The notes beneath the pieces are model-generated. The model had not been told where the DNA came from and searched no databases. It worked only from the letters and a program-made list of their open reading frames with translations. 64,000 nt of DNA from positions 124,001-188,000 of the forward strand of contig JBJDYV010000010.1 of assembly GCA_051867655.1 (NCBI GenBank), given 5' to 3'. Shown here in pieces: positions 51,574-60,081 of the stretch. The first letter of the stretch is position 1. Each line of letters begins with the position of its first letter. Position numbers and translations under genes: made by a program. Source of the DNA: JAJPXI01 sp051867655. Its GTDB lineage: Bacteria > Bacillota > Clostridia > Oscillospirales > Oscillospiraceae.

Positions 51574-52449
51574 TCAGTTTTCGAATTGAATTTTTTTGTA
51601 CTCTTGCACAAAGTCAATAAACTTTAATGCCATATCTGACAGCTTCTGGCCCTTTCTCCAACACAGTTCCACCTTGAACTCCTGTTTGGGCTCCAACGAA
51701 ACAAACGTAACAGCACCTGGCATGGCCCGCTCGATGGATTGCCGGTTTAGAATGGAGATGCCGACCCCTTCGGATACAAGATTTGCAACCTCTGTTCCGG
51801 TCAACCCATTCATGACAACCTTAGGGGTCACATTGTGCGCGCGAAGATATGAACTCCCCATGTCCAAACCGACGCCAAAGGGGGAAACCATGACGAAATT
51901 TTCTTTTTGAATCTCCGCAAGTGTCAATGATTTTTTTGTGGCCAACGGGTGACCTAACGGCAAAACAACAACCATTTCCTCCTCGCAATAGGGAATGGTT
52001 TCATAATCATATTTTTCATGATTTAAGTTGCATGCGATCAGCAGTTCACAATCTGTGTCATCCTTTAAAAGCTCTTCGTTTCCTTTGCGCTCACGGACCA
52101 TACAGTGAGGCCCGTATTTTTTTCTGAATTCCCGCACAAGGTCCGTCACACGGTAGGCAGTTCCTAAAACCAGGATGCTGTTATCCTCCTGGCGGGCTTC
52201 CTGCACATCCCGAAAATAACGCTCCTGTAGTTCCAGAACCTGCTGCGCGTAGGGGACAAGCATCCTTCCATATCTGGTCAGCTTGACCTTTCGACCATCT
52301 TTGATAAACAGGACGGAACCTATTTCCGCCTCCAGTGCCTTCATGTGTTTATAGAGCGATGACTGGGATATAAACAGTTCTTCGGCCACCTCTGTATAAT
52401 TGCAGGTCCTTGACATTGCAAGAAACTCTTTTAAGTACTCAATGTCCAT
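51574..52449 (-). CDS. LysR-family regulator of the catabolic locus
   Basis: 291 residues. Helix-turn-helix EVAEELFISQSSLYKHMKALE (residues 18-38). The co-inducer domain begins near 90. It sits between the divergent solute-binding-protein gene and the transport operon, so it probably controls both in response to the substrate. Confidence 0.93.
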   Translation of the reverse strand: MDIEYLKEFLAMSRTCNYTEVAEELFISQSSLYKHMKALEAEIGSVLFIKDGRKVKLTRYGRMLVPYAQQVLELQERYFRDVQEARQEDNSILVLGTAYRVTDLVREFRKKYGPHCMVRERKGNEELLKDDTDCELLIACNLNHEKYDYETIPYCEEEMVVVLPLGHPLATKKSLTLAEIQKENFVMVSPFGVGLDMGSSYLRAHNVTPKVVMNGLTGTEVANLVSEGVGISILNRQSIERAMPGAVTFVSLEPKQEFKVELCWRKGQKLSDMALKFIDFVQEYKKIQFEN

Positions 52450-52763
52450 TTTGACTCCCCGTTTTCCGCCTACAAGCTCCTAACTTGTTCTTTTTTTACA
52501 TTATATACTTTTTTCTATTGTACAGTCAACATAATTCACTTTCTTTTCCCTGCGCCGTCTTTTACACCGCGTATCGCGCTTCCACGAAGTTATGATAAAT
52601 CTATTCCAAAATCGAAATCCTTATCACGTCCATTTCGATTTTATCATTACACAAAATTGTTATCAGAAATTGCGTGTTGATTGGTGAATTTTGCATAGCT
52701 ATAATGAAAATATCCAAGGGTTTCAGCGTCATATCCACCAAGAATAAAGAAACGGAGGCTCTC
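52450..52763. promoter_or_regulatory. Divergent control region with nested palindromes
   Basis: 314 bp without a gene between lysR (-) and the binding-protein gene (+). An 11-bp perfect inverted repeat AAAATCGAAAT (52608-52618) / ATTTCGATTTT (52632-52642) is nested inside ATGATAA (52592-52598) / TTATCAT (52641-52647). The centre is about 125 nt upstream of the binding-protein start. It is a good candidate for the LysR binding site. Confidence 0.65.
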
Positions 52764-55001
52764 ATGAAAACGAAAAAAGTACTCGTACTGCTCTTGTGTG
52801 CCGCAATGATCCTGTCGTTTACAGCCTGCTCCGGCACGAACGGATCCACCTCAGATGACCCTGACTCCGCTGCGGGTGCCCTGCTGGAAAATGGACGGTA
52901 CAGCCAGGTAACTGCCGCACTTGCAGCCGACCCCGAAAACCTGGAACCGAAAGATGTCAACAACATTGGAAAGAACGGCTTTATTTATAACATTTATGAA
53001 TCGCTGTTCGACTTTGATGACAACGGCATGCTGACCCCCTCCATCGGAAAAGAGATTACCCTTGTCGACGCCACAACCACCGATGTCACCATCTACGACT
53101 GTGTGTACGACTCTGCGGGAAATCATATTACCGCAGATGATGTGGTATACAGCGTGAACTGGCTGGTGGACTCCGGCAACGCTCTGAAGTATGAGATTTT
53201 TGATAGCGTTGAGGCCATCGAAGAGTTTACCGTGCGTTTCCACTGGGCCTTTGCTCCTACTTCGCTGTCCGATTTGGAATTCCCTCTGGCCCGCACCATG
53301 ATCTTTGCTCAGACCGCATGGGAAAGCGGCAATTTTGCCACCCTGCCCGTTGCAACCGGAAACTACGTCGTAAAGGAGTTCGTTTCCGGCTCCAAGCTGG
53401 TCCTGGAGGCCAATGACGGCTACTGGGCGTTGGCGGACGAAAGCATTATGAACGAGCGTCTGCCCCTGCACCGCGCTACCGTGCAAACTCTGGTGTATGA
53501 GGTCATCGGCGAATCCTCCCAGGCCGCCATCGCGTTGGAGCAAGAGACCATTGATTATTGCGATTATATCAACGCCGTGACCGTCTCTAAATTTGAAGAA
53601 GGCGGCGAATACAGCGGTATTTACAATGTTGATACGACCGTTTCCGGCGATTTCTATGTGCTTACGCCCAATCTGCTCTCGCCGATTATGGACGACATCA
53701 ACCTCCGCCTTGCCATTTGGTACGCCATTGACAGCACCTCTGTCGCCACCGTCATGGGCGGCAACTACGCCCCGCTGAAGGCCATTGGAACCACCTTCTT
53801 CTCAGACTATGAAACTGCTTGGGAAAATGACAATTATATGTGCGATTATGATCCGGATCTGGCCAAGGAGTACCTGGAGAAGTCCAATTACAAGGGAGAA
53901 ACTCTGAAATTGGTCTCTCAGTCCGCAGAATATGAGAAGAACGCCCTGACCATGATTCAGAACTGCTTGAACCAGATCGGCATCAAGTCTGAGATCAATG
54001 CCTGTGACGCCTCGATCATGAAAACCATTACCGCTTCTGCCGAGGGGTGGGATATCAGCCTTGGCGGCTGCGGCGGCACTTCCCTAATCGGTACCTATAA
54101 CCGTCTGTTCTCCAACACGGTCAATACGGTAAATGGCAAGGGATATACCCTGGGTATGATCGACGACCCTCAGCTGCAGTCCCTTTATGAGACCGCCCGA
54201 GCTGACGACACACACGACACCGAACATATGACCGCGATCCATGAGTATGTCCTTGAAAACGGCTATATGTACGCATTGGTTGGCACCAGCGCCTCCCGCG
54301 TTTCTAACAAAAACATTACCAGCCTGTATTTCCGTGAGAACCACGTGGTCACTCTGGGTGCCAGCACCTATGCGGGCCAGACTGCGCCAGCCTCGAGCCC
54401 CAGGGTCGTATTGTCCGCCATCGAGAGCGCCGTCCCCGACGGGTATGTGTTCTACGATGACGATGGTACCATGTTTGTGCTGAACATCGCCGACGACAGC
54501 AGCTGGACTTTGAGTATCGGCGACGCAGTCTACACCGGTGATAAGTCTTTCCCCTTCCCGGATGCAGAGAATGTTGTGATGACTACGCCGCCCAATGAAG
54601 GCAAACCCGACTGCCCCTATTATGAGGATGACGGCGTATGCAAATGGGTCATCATCGACGACAACAATATGGTTCCTCTGAAGTATGCGGATGTGGAAGG
54701 CTATACCGCTCAAGTACAATCTGGTTCCATCGGATCCAGCGTTCCTTCCGGATATACTTACGTGGATGAAGACGGCACCAAGTATGTCCTCTGTATTGCC
54801 GAGGACAGCAGTTGGACTCTCTATGTCGGCGACAAGACCTATACAGGTGACAAGAGCTTTGAATCGCCCGATGCAGAGGGGGTCATCATGACCACGCCGC
54901 CCAATGAAGGCAAACCCGATGCCGATTTCTACGAAGATGATGGCGTGTGCAAGTGGCATATCATTGATGACAGTACCATGATTCCCGTAAACAGAGAGTA
55001 A
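52764..55001 (+). CDS. Family 5 solute-binding lipoprotein with two C-terminal repeat domains
   Basis: About 745 residues from ATG 52764 (GGAGG upstream). Lipobox SFTACSG (Cys near residue 20) for membrane anchoring. The SBP_bac_5 fold (YESLFDFDDNGMLTPSI, later IDSTSVATVMGGNYAPLKA) runs to about residue 530. Two ~82-residue repeats follow (about 559-640 and 662-742), each with D-x-D-G-T, DSSWTL, YTGDKSF, MTTPPNEGKPD and YEDDGVCKW. The repeats are not part of the family and may bind a polymer or cell wall. It delivers substrate to the DppBC-type permeases. Confidence 0.9.
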   Translation: MKTKKVLVLLLCAAMILSFTACSGTNGSTSDDPDSAAGALLENGRYSQVTAALAADPENLEPKDVNNIGKNGFIYNIYESLFDFDDNGMLTPSIGKEITLVDATTTDVTIYDCVYDSAGNHITADDVVYSVNWLVDSGNALKYEIFDSVEAIEEFTVRFHWAFAPTSLSDLEFPLARTMIFAQTAWESGNFATLPVATGNYVVKEFVSGSKLVLEANDGYWALADESIMNERLPLHRATVQTLVYEVIGESSQAAIALEQETIDYCDYINAVTVSKFEEGGEYSGIYNVDTTVSGDFYVLTPNLLSPIMDDINLRLAIWYAIDSTSVATVMGGNYAPLKAIGTTFFSDYETAWENDNYMCDYDPDLAKEYLEKSNYKGETLKLVSQSAEYEKNALTMIQNCLNQIGIKSEINACDASIMKTITASAEGWDISLGGCGGTSLIGTYNRLFSNTVNTVNGKGYTLGMIDDPQLQSLYETARADDTHDTEHMTAIHEYVLENGYMYALVGTSASRVSNKNITSLYFRENHVVTLGASTYAGQTAPASSPRVVLSAIESAVPDGYVFYDDDGTMFVLNIADDSSWTLSIGDAVYTGDKSFPFPDAENVVMTTPPNEGKPDCPYYEDDGVCKWVIIDDNNMVPLKYADVEGYTAQVQSGSIGSSVPSGYTYVDEDGTKYVLCIAEDSSWTLYVGDKTYTGDKSFESPDAEGVIMTTPPNEGKPDADFYEDDGVCKWHIIDDSTMIPVNRE

Positions 55002-55009
55002 CTTACCGC

Positions 55010-55045
55010 AAAAAAGAAGTCCTGAGCAATCAGGACTTCTTTTTT
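55010..55045 (+). terminator. Terminator of the binding-protein gene
   Basis: A perfect 16-bp stem (55010-55025 with 55030-55045) with 4-nt loop ending in TTTTTT, nine nt after the stop. Confidence 0.95.
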
Positions 55046-55126
55046 GCAATCCCTGTTATTTCCCACTGGTTCATGATATGATAGCTTCTAAACTAGATTT
55101 TCTATTTGACAAAAGGGATGAGCGTA

Positions 55127-55747
55127 ATGTCATTTTTTCGGAAGCCAGCGCGATACAGGTCTTATGAAGATCCGCCGCATGCCTATCACAGCCAGTCATA
55201 TCACAGGTTTTTTGAAGGTTATGAAGAGCATGAGGTCCTGGGCGCAAACGGAAAAGTAAAGATTGAGCGTGTGTATACCGGAACCTGGTACATACTGAAC
55301 CTCCCGCGTTTGAAAAGGATTATGCTGCAGATTAGCTATGTCCTGCTCAGTGTTCTTGCGTTTGCCTGCTTTCTCTTTGCCTTCACCTATGATTCCAATG
55401 CAAACCGCCAGTGGTACATTGTAATCTTTCAGGCTTGTGCGTTTCTGGGTTTTGGGTGGGTCGCGGTCTCCCTGATCAACTATTTGACCAGGCCCGCTAA
55501 AATGACAATTTATGAGTACAAGTCATCCTGCCGCAGCTTGACTCGCTCTACTTGCTGTTCTGCTCTGAGCTGTACCCTCACGTGGCTTTTGGCTTTAGTT
55601 GATTCGTGTATCATCCAAAACGCAGCAGACGCAGCGTATGCCTTTCTATTCCTGTTGGCCGGTATACTTGTCATGCTTGTCAATTGCATTGAACGCAGCT
55701 TGAAATATCGGGAACAGAAAAATTCGTCCAAAGAAACTCATGTATAA
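55127..55747 (+). CDS. Uncharacterised four-span membrane protein
   Basis: About 206 residues from ATG 55127 (AAGGG 9 nt upstream; ATG 55118 has no room for it). A hydrophilic N-terminal ~60 residues (YRSYEDPPHAYHSQSYHRFFEGYEEHE) precede two pairs of hydrophobic spans (about 70-95, 103-125, 145-170, 178-200). No family recognised. It ends just before the right 123-bp repeat, so it belongs to the bracketed locus. Confidence 0.7.
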   Translation: MSFFRKPARYRSYEDPPHAYHSQSYHRFFEGYEEHEVLGANGKVKIERVYTGTWYILNLPRLKRIMLQISYVLLSVLAFACFLFAFTYDSNANRQWYIVIFQACAFLGFGWVAVSLINYLTRPAKMTIYEYKSSCRSLTRSTCCSALSCTLTWLLALVDSCIIQNAADAAYAFLFLLAGILVMLVNCIERSLKYREQKNSSKETHV

Positions 55748-55771
55748 GCAACAGTCACCTAAACTCGTCGT

Positions 55772-55894
55772 CGATGGTGTGGATGTGGTTTCTACTATAT
55801 GTGGTGGATCTGGGATAGCTTTGACCTCTATATTTGCCGGTATTATCTCCACTATACAGGTTTCCAGATCCTTTCGTGGTCAAATTGTGGTCAG
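55772..55894 (+). repeat. 123-bp direct repeat, right copy
   Basis: Same orientation and length as 36413-36535, six mismatches, no gaps. It begins 24 nt after the membrane-protein stop and runs into the last codons of the HepT-like pseudogene on the other strand. Confidence 0.9.
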
Positions 55895-56229
55895 CCTTCA
55901 GAGACTGACATCTGCTCTTCACAAAACCGTTTTAACGCAGGAACATCCACGCTCGCAGTTTCCCAAATAATATCCCGGCTCATGCTGCCATAATTATGAG
56001 CAACCAAGTTCCGCATTCCTTTGATAGGTCCCCATTGTACGCGCTTAGCGGTGGCCTACCGATACTCCTGAGAAAGCCCGCCGCTGAGTTCGCCAATCTG
56101 AAGAATGCAGAAAGAAACCGACCTTTGATAATCAGGATCATGATCAAACACATCAAAAGAATTCCCATATCGAGCAATCGTTTTTTCAATCTCGGCACAA
56201 TAATCCCGGATGTGCTTAATGCGCTACAA
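55891..56229 (-). pseudogene. HepT-like toxin gene with two nonsense codons
   Basis: The frame of 112 codons is fully alignable to HepT: HIRDYCAEIEKTIARYG, SFCILQIGELSGGLS, then GMRNLVAHNYGSM with the R-N-x-x-x-H-x-Y RNase motif, and DIIWETASVDVPALKRFCE. Two TAG codons interrupt it, at codon 2 (56226-56224) and codon 58 (56058-56056), both single C-to-T changes from CAG. The catalytic motif lies after the second stop, so no active toxin is made. The start is probably TTG 56229, one nt after the antitoxin stop. Confidence 0.87.
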
Positions 56230-56230
56230 A

Positions 56231-56557
56231 TCAGGCGACAGCATAAAGTTTCATCTTCTCGTTCATGACTGTGTCACGAAAATCCTGCTCACTCGGCATT
56301 TGGGCTTGCTGCCGCAGTGAACTCGCTGTAATCAGATCAACCGATTTTTTCAAAGCTTCTTCCAAGTCGCAATACAGCGCGCCCAATGAAAACAGGCTGG
56401 TCAAGGAGGTCCCCGTTGTATCGACAAGCAAATCAATATCGCTCTCGTCTGTCGCAGTCCCGCGAGCATAGGCGCCAAATAGATATATTGCCGGTATCTG
56501 ATACTTTTCAACAATCGGCTGTATGATGATTCGTAAGTTTTCAATCGTATAGATCAA
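56231..56557 (-). CDS. MntA-like nucleotidyltransferase antitoxin
   Basis: 108 residues. The minimal nucleotidyltransferase motif is FGAYARGTATDESDIDLLVD (the usual G-S-x-A-R-G has Ala for Ser), with a following helix. MntA antitoxins AMPylate the HepT toxin on its H-x-Y motif. The gene is intact although its toxin partner is broken, so it is an orphan antitoxin, which could still counter a related toxin elsewhere. Confidence 0.88.
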   Translation of the reverse strand: MIYTIENLRIIIQPIVEKYQIPAIYLFGAYARGTATDESDIDLLVDTTGTSLTSLFSLGALYCDLEEALKKSVDLITASSLRQQAQMPSEQDFRDTVMNEKMKLYAVA

Positions 56558-56702
56558 TCGGAAGACCTCCTTTCCAAATGTAATGCGCTACTGAATATAT
56601 TATAACTCTGATCAGCCTCTATGTCCAGCCACATTCACGAAAGGCTGCTTTACATTACAAACCATATTTTGCGAAAAACGGAGTTTCATAGTGCCTCCAT
56701 GA
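56558..56702. other. Intergenic break-point region before the helicase remnant
   Basis: 145 bp with no gene. The helicase reading frame ahead of it should continue with Walker A and B motifs but does not, so a deletion end-point lies at about 56700. Confidence 0.5.
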
Positions 56703-58070
56703 ATGTATGATGCTGTGACGGGTACAAACAGCCAACTATACCTCTTTGGTGACCGAATGCAGCAGATATACACAAATTATGACGGGAGCTTCGAAGAACG
56801 GTTCACGTTGTTTGACACGATAAAGATGACTACCAACTACCGCTCTGTGACAGAAATTGTCACTATCTTAAACCAGCTTTATCATGATCCAGAATTCGTT
56901 CAAGATGACTCGGATGCTATGAAGCAGGTGAAACCGGATTTTCCACCCCGAGTTATCATCACTGATAATGTGCCTACTGTATTAGCCAAACTGCAGGAGG
57001 ATGATCCAGACACGTTGGTTCTTTATCTTTTTAATAAAGAGCGTTTTTTTGCCATCGGCGCTTCCAACTTGTTTCAGGCTTTTTCCAGCATGAAAAAATA
57101 TTCTTTTGGACGAAGCCATTCCGCTGTAGATGTTTTGACTGCTCCTTATGAGGAAAACCCCGACCCGTTGCTCAAATTATTGTATTGTGTAGCAAGGATG
57201 GCAGAAGACTTTCAAAAAGGACAGTACGGGCTGATTATTCAAACTCTAAAATCAAATAAATCCATGTTCTGCAAGGAAACCTGCGACATCAAAAAACACA
57301 GTGATAAAACTCAACTGTTTCAAAAGTTGACCTTGGTTTTTGCCGCTATTCAGGATGAAACAAAAACAATATCGGATTTACTTTTATCTTTAGAAAAAAC
57401 CTCACTTGTGGACAAAACCTATGTGGAAAACGTATTTGCCGAAACGGAAAATGAAGCTGCGCTTGCAGTCCCTGCTATTGAGTTAATGCGAGTATTGGCT
57501 TATCTGGATGATCCCAAAGTTTCCACACAGCATGGCGTAAAAGGCGAGAGCCACAACAGCGTGGCATTTGTGGCAGATGATAGCCGTGGCACGCCAGTCG
57601 TCCATATGTATCGCTTTTTTGATCTGCTGTGCCAAGTGCCGGTTTCCCTTCAGTCCTTCAATCGATTCTACTATGCATATTCTGGAGAGTTAGCCAATTT
57701 GCAGAACACAATCAAAATAAAAATCAGTGAATTAAAAAGCGCTGATTATAGCCAATATGAGGATGAGATTTTTAAGAAAGCAAGCGCCATTGTGGAACGC
57801 TTTTCTGATAACCCGTACTTTCAGCAGATTTGTCGAGTTAAGTACGCAGAATATCTGAACAAGCCAGGAGTAACAAAGGCAAAAGAGTGTTTGAAAGAAA
57901 GCAATGTTCTAGGAGTACTCAGTGCATACAAGCTATTTTATGTTGGGTGTTCGCGAGCCAGAAAAAATTTAACGATAATATTAGATAGTTCTAAGTTGCA
58001 GGGAGATGTACCGAAGCAAAAAGCGAAGTTTAAGGAATTGGGGTTTTCTGTGGAAGAAATAGCGGGTTAG
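56703..58070 (+). pseudogene. 5'-truncated UvrD-family (GajB-like) helicase
   Basis: 455 residues remain. They begin at motif III (LYLFGDRMQQIYTNYDGSF), then motif IV (TTNYRSVTEI), motif V (STQHGVKGESHNSV) and motif VI (KLFYVGCSRARKNLTIIL). Walker A, motif Ia and the DExx box (about 200 residues) are missing. Motif order and spacing resemble the small UvrD helicases of Gabija (GajB) and related OLD-helicase defence pairs. No GajA/OLD nuclease is left. The product cannot hydrolyse ATP. Confidence 0.82.
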
Positions 58071-58148
58071 AAAAATGCAAATAGTGTAGTACGCAGAGTT
58101 GCTAATTAACGGATTAAAAAAACTTTTGTCGTGGGCTTGACATACAGG

Positions 58149-58177
58149 GGGGCAGAGGAGGTATCCTCCTCTGCCCC
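58149..58177. terminator. Perfect GC hairpin left of the IS66 remnant
   Basis: GGGGCAGAGGAG (58149-58160) pairs with CTCCTCTGCCCC (58166-58177), loop 5 nt. It lacks a T-run. It is followed by two copies of GGTGCGGCTAAAA at 58198 and 58217. Confidence 0.5.
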
Positions 58178-58203
58178 GTGGTTTCCCAGCCGTGACGGTG
58201 CGG

Positions 58204-58725
58204 CTAAAACTCCAAGATGGTGCGGCTAAAAGTCCGTGCACCTGTGGCTTGGACTCCGAAATTTACAATAGTAGACATCTTCCCGGATCCAGTGCAGGCT
58301 CCGGTGGACCTCTTTGCCATCTCCTCCATCTTGCTGCCGCAACTGGAGCAGACGAGTTCTTCATCAGTCAGACGGTGCTCCACAACCTCGGTAGGCGTGC
58401 CCTCCGGGACGATCTCGGTCACACTGCCGGACTGCTTCTTGCGCGCATGGGCTTTCACGGCAACTTGCTCCGGCGTAGCGGATTTGGTGCCATATGCGTA
58501 GGCCTCAAGCTCATTGAAGTTGAATTGAAAGCTGGTCCATCAGGCCCTCCTGCATCTTCTCGGAGGAGGAGCCGAATTACCGTTTTTTGCAAGGCCCAAC
58601 TGCTCCAGAAGCCATTGGTTCTGGAGTTTTAGTTCAGTGAGCTGAGTCTGCTGGGATTCATATTCCGCGCGTGAAATGGTCACCATTTCAGCGTTACTTG
58701 TGGCAGTTTTCTTTTCGTTTTTCAT
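58204..58725 (-). pseudogene. IS66 transposase TnpC fragment
   Basis: The N-terminal leucine-zipper part (residues ~1-55 from ATG 58725, EYESQQTQLTELKLQNQWLLEQLGLAKN) is in one frame. The zinc-finger part (ELVCSSCGSKMEEM) is in another, with at least two frameshifts between them. The catalytic DDE domain is absent, so it is inactive. Confidence 0.82.
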
Positions 58726-58794
58726 AAGAAAATTATACCACAAGTCGAGTCAAAAAGCCAGTGTTTTCAATGCTTTTCGGGAATTTAGTCTGCC

Positions 58795-59151
58795 TTATAT
58801 CATGCTCAGTCCTGACACTGGGCGGTGGGCTTTTGGCTGCTCGATCTGTAAGCCTTCCATCAGCCAGCGGTACTGCTGCGGAGTCAGTGACCGTACTTCG
58901 GATTCACTTCTCGGCCACTGGTATGCACCCTGTTCCAGCCGCTTGTAGAGCAGAATAAACCCGTCCTTTTCCCAGTATAGGCCCTTGATCCGGTCTCTGC
59001 GCCGCCCGCAGAACAGGAACAGCGTGTTGGTGAAGGGATCCAATTCAAACTGCTGCTGCACCATCCCGGCCAGACCGTCAATGCCTTTCCGCAAATCTGT
59101 ATAGCCACAGGCAATGTAGACCTTATCTGCCCCAGAGAAGTCGTTCAGCAT
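58795..59151 (-). CDS. IS66 family TnpB (Orf2) protein
   Basis: 118 residues of the usual length. VYIACGYTDLRKGIDGLA, FLFCGRRRDRIKGLYWEKDGF and LYKRLEQGAYQWP are the family hallmarks. It overlaps tnpA by 7 nt. It is a helper for transposition of the element, whose main transposase is lost. Confidence 0.93.
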   Translation of the reverse strand: MLNDFSGADKVYIACGYTDLRKGIDGLAGMVQQQFELDPFTNTLFLFCGRRRDRIKGLYWEKDGFILLYKRLEQGAYQWPRSESEVRSLTPQQYRWLMEGLQIEQPKAHRPVSGLSMI

Positions 59152-59489
59152 GACCGTAGAGCCTCAACCAGGGTTTTCAGCAGGTCTGGACTCAGCTCTT
59201 GATAGAACTCAATGCTGTTATTGCCGATCCGCAGCGTGGCGGAACATTCCGAAACGTTCCGATACTGCTGTTTCGGTGCTGGTAACTCTGCAAACGCAGG
59301 TGCCCCGGGTAATTCCGGTGCCGCATCTGCGATGGACAGCACTTCTCGCTCCCAACGATAATATGTAGATGGTGTGATTCCTCTTTGCTTGCACCACTGC
59401 CGGACCGGAAGACCGCTGCTTCTGCAATCCTGAATCGATGCCACCCACTTCTGTTGTCGTGCCTGGTGCTTTAGCTCTGTTGATGTCAT
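59145..59489 (-). CDS. IS66 family TnpA (Orf1) helix-turn-helix protein
   Basis: 114 residues. The N-terminal HTH reads WVASIQDCRSSGLPVRQWCKQ then RGITPSTYYRWEREV, the IS66 Orf1 pattern. First gene of the element; a hairpin precedes it. Confidence 0.88.
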   Translation of the reverse strand: MTSTELKHQARQQKWVASIQDCRSSGLPVRQWCKQRGITPSTYYRWEREVLSIADAAPELPGAPAFAELPAPKQQYRNVSECSATLRIGNNSIEFYQELSPDLLKTLVEALRSC

Positions 59490-59509
59490 GGTATTGCTCC
59501 CTGATGTTG

Positions 59510-59545
59510 ATAGTGGTGGAACGTCGCGAAACGTTCCACCACTAT
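59510..59545. promoter_or_regulatory. Perfect 15-bp hairpin upstream of tnpA
   Basis: ATAGTGGTGGAACGT (59510-59524) and ACGTTCCACCACTAT (59531-59545), 6-nt loop. It may be the end structure or a regulatory site of the IS66 element. Confidence 0.7.
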
Positions 59546-59612
59546 TATCCCATGGCTATCCATCCGCCGGGAGATCTGACGGTTACTTTGCAACGTAAAG
59601 TACCAGAAACGG

Positions 59613-59704
59613 ATGAAGAAGACCTGCGGAGCCCTGCTCATTCTGGACGACTTCCTGCTGCACACCATTACGGATGAGCGTGAAGTGAAGGTCCTCTTTG
59701 AGAT
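59613..59704 (+). pseudogene. IstB (IS21-family helper ATPase) fragment
   Basis: The plus strand encodes KKTCGALLILDDFLLHTITD then EREVKVLFEI, which is the Walker B region of IstB (L-I-L-D-D-F). It is fused directly to a HepT fragment of the opposite strand at 59704. Confidence 0.75.
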
Positions 59705-59787
59705 CGTTTTAATGCAGGTACATCCACGCTTGCAGTTTCCCAAATAATATCTCGGCCTATTCTTCCATAATTATGAGCAATCAAATT
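59705..59787 (-). pseudogene. Second HepT-like fragment
   Basis: Encodes NLIAHNYGRIGRDIIWETAS then VDVPALKR, the HepT C-terminal motif. It is 80 nt long and about 88% identical to 55928-56007 of the other hepT pseudogene. Both ends are cut by rearrangements. Confidence 0.82.
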
Positions 59788-59793
59788 GATGAT

Positions 59794-60078
59794 TCATTCG
59801 TTTTGCTTAAGATCATCAAACATGGCCTTGACGGAAGGTGCGTTTTTCGTGAGTTTCTTGATGCTTAGTTCATCTGCCTTGTTATTCGCAAGACGAAGAT
59901 TATTTTCAGAGGAAAGAAGCGCCGACTTTGTCTTTTGTAGATGGTCTATGGTCTTGTCGATCTTTTCAATCGCCGTAGAGAACTTCTCACTTGCCAAACG
60001 ATAGTTACGGGCGAAGCCCTCTTTAAAAGCGTTCATGTTTTCTTCAAAGTGGAGAATATCAACTTGCCTTTCAAAATG
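59794..60078 (-). pseudogene. DUF2130 protein, C-terminal fragment
   Basis: The last ~95 codons (VDILHFEENMNAF; NYRLASEKFSTAIEKIDKTI; LLSSENNLRLANNKADELSIKKLTKN; SVKAMFDDLK) are a near-canonical DUF2130 C-terminus with its stop. Upstream of about 60078 the homology ends and the other strand becomes coding. The DNA-binding/nuclease-like N-terminal part of DUF2130 is lost. Confidence 0.8.
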
Positions 60079-60081
60079 CCT

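Larger units (their letters stand above)
58190..59545 (-). mobile_element. Degenerate IS66-family element
   Basis: Order on the minus strand is tnpA, tnpB, truncated tnpC, as in IS66 elements of Clostridia. tnpA and tnpB are intact. tnpC stops after its N-terminal third. A 15-bp perfect hairpin at 59510-59545 lies upstream of tnpA. No terminal inverted repeats were found, consistent with loss of one end. Confidence 0.8.

Noticed and set aside
55740..55970. A 76-codon frame over the right 123-bp repeat
   Set aside because: It runs through the repeat into the antisense of hepT. The two repeat copies differ mostly at amino-acid-changing positions and the downstream parts are unrelated, so it is not a conserved protein.
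55891..56229. TAG read as glutamine in hepT
   Set aside because: Other genes in the window (for example the DUF58 gene at 4007) end with TAG, so reassignment is unlikely; two independent nonsense mutations are simpler.
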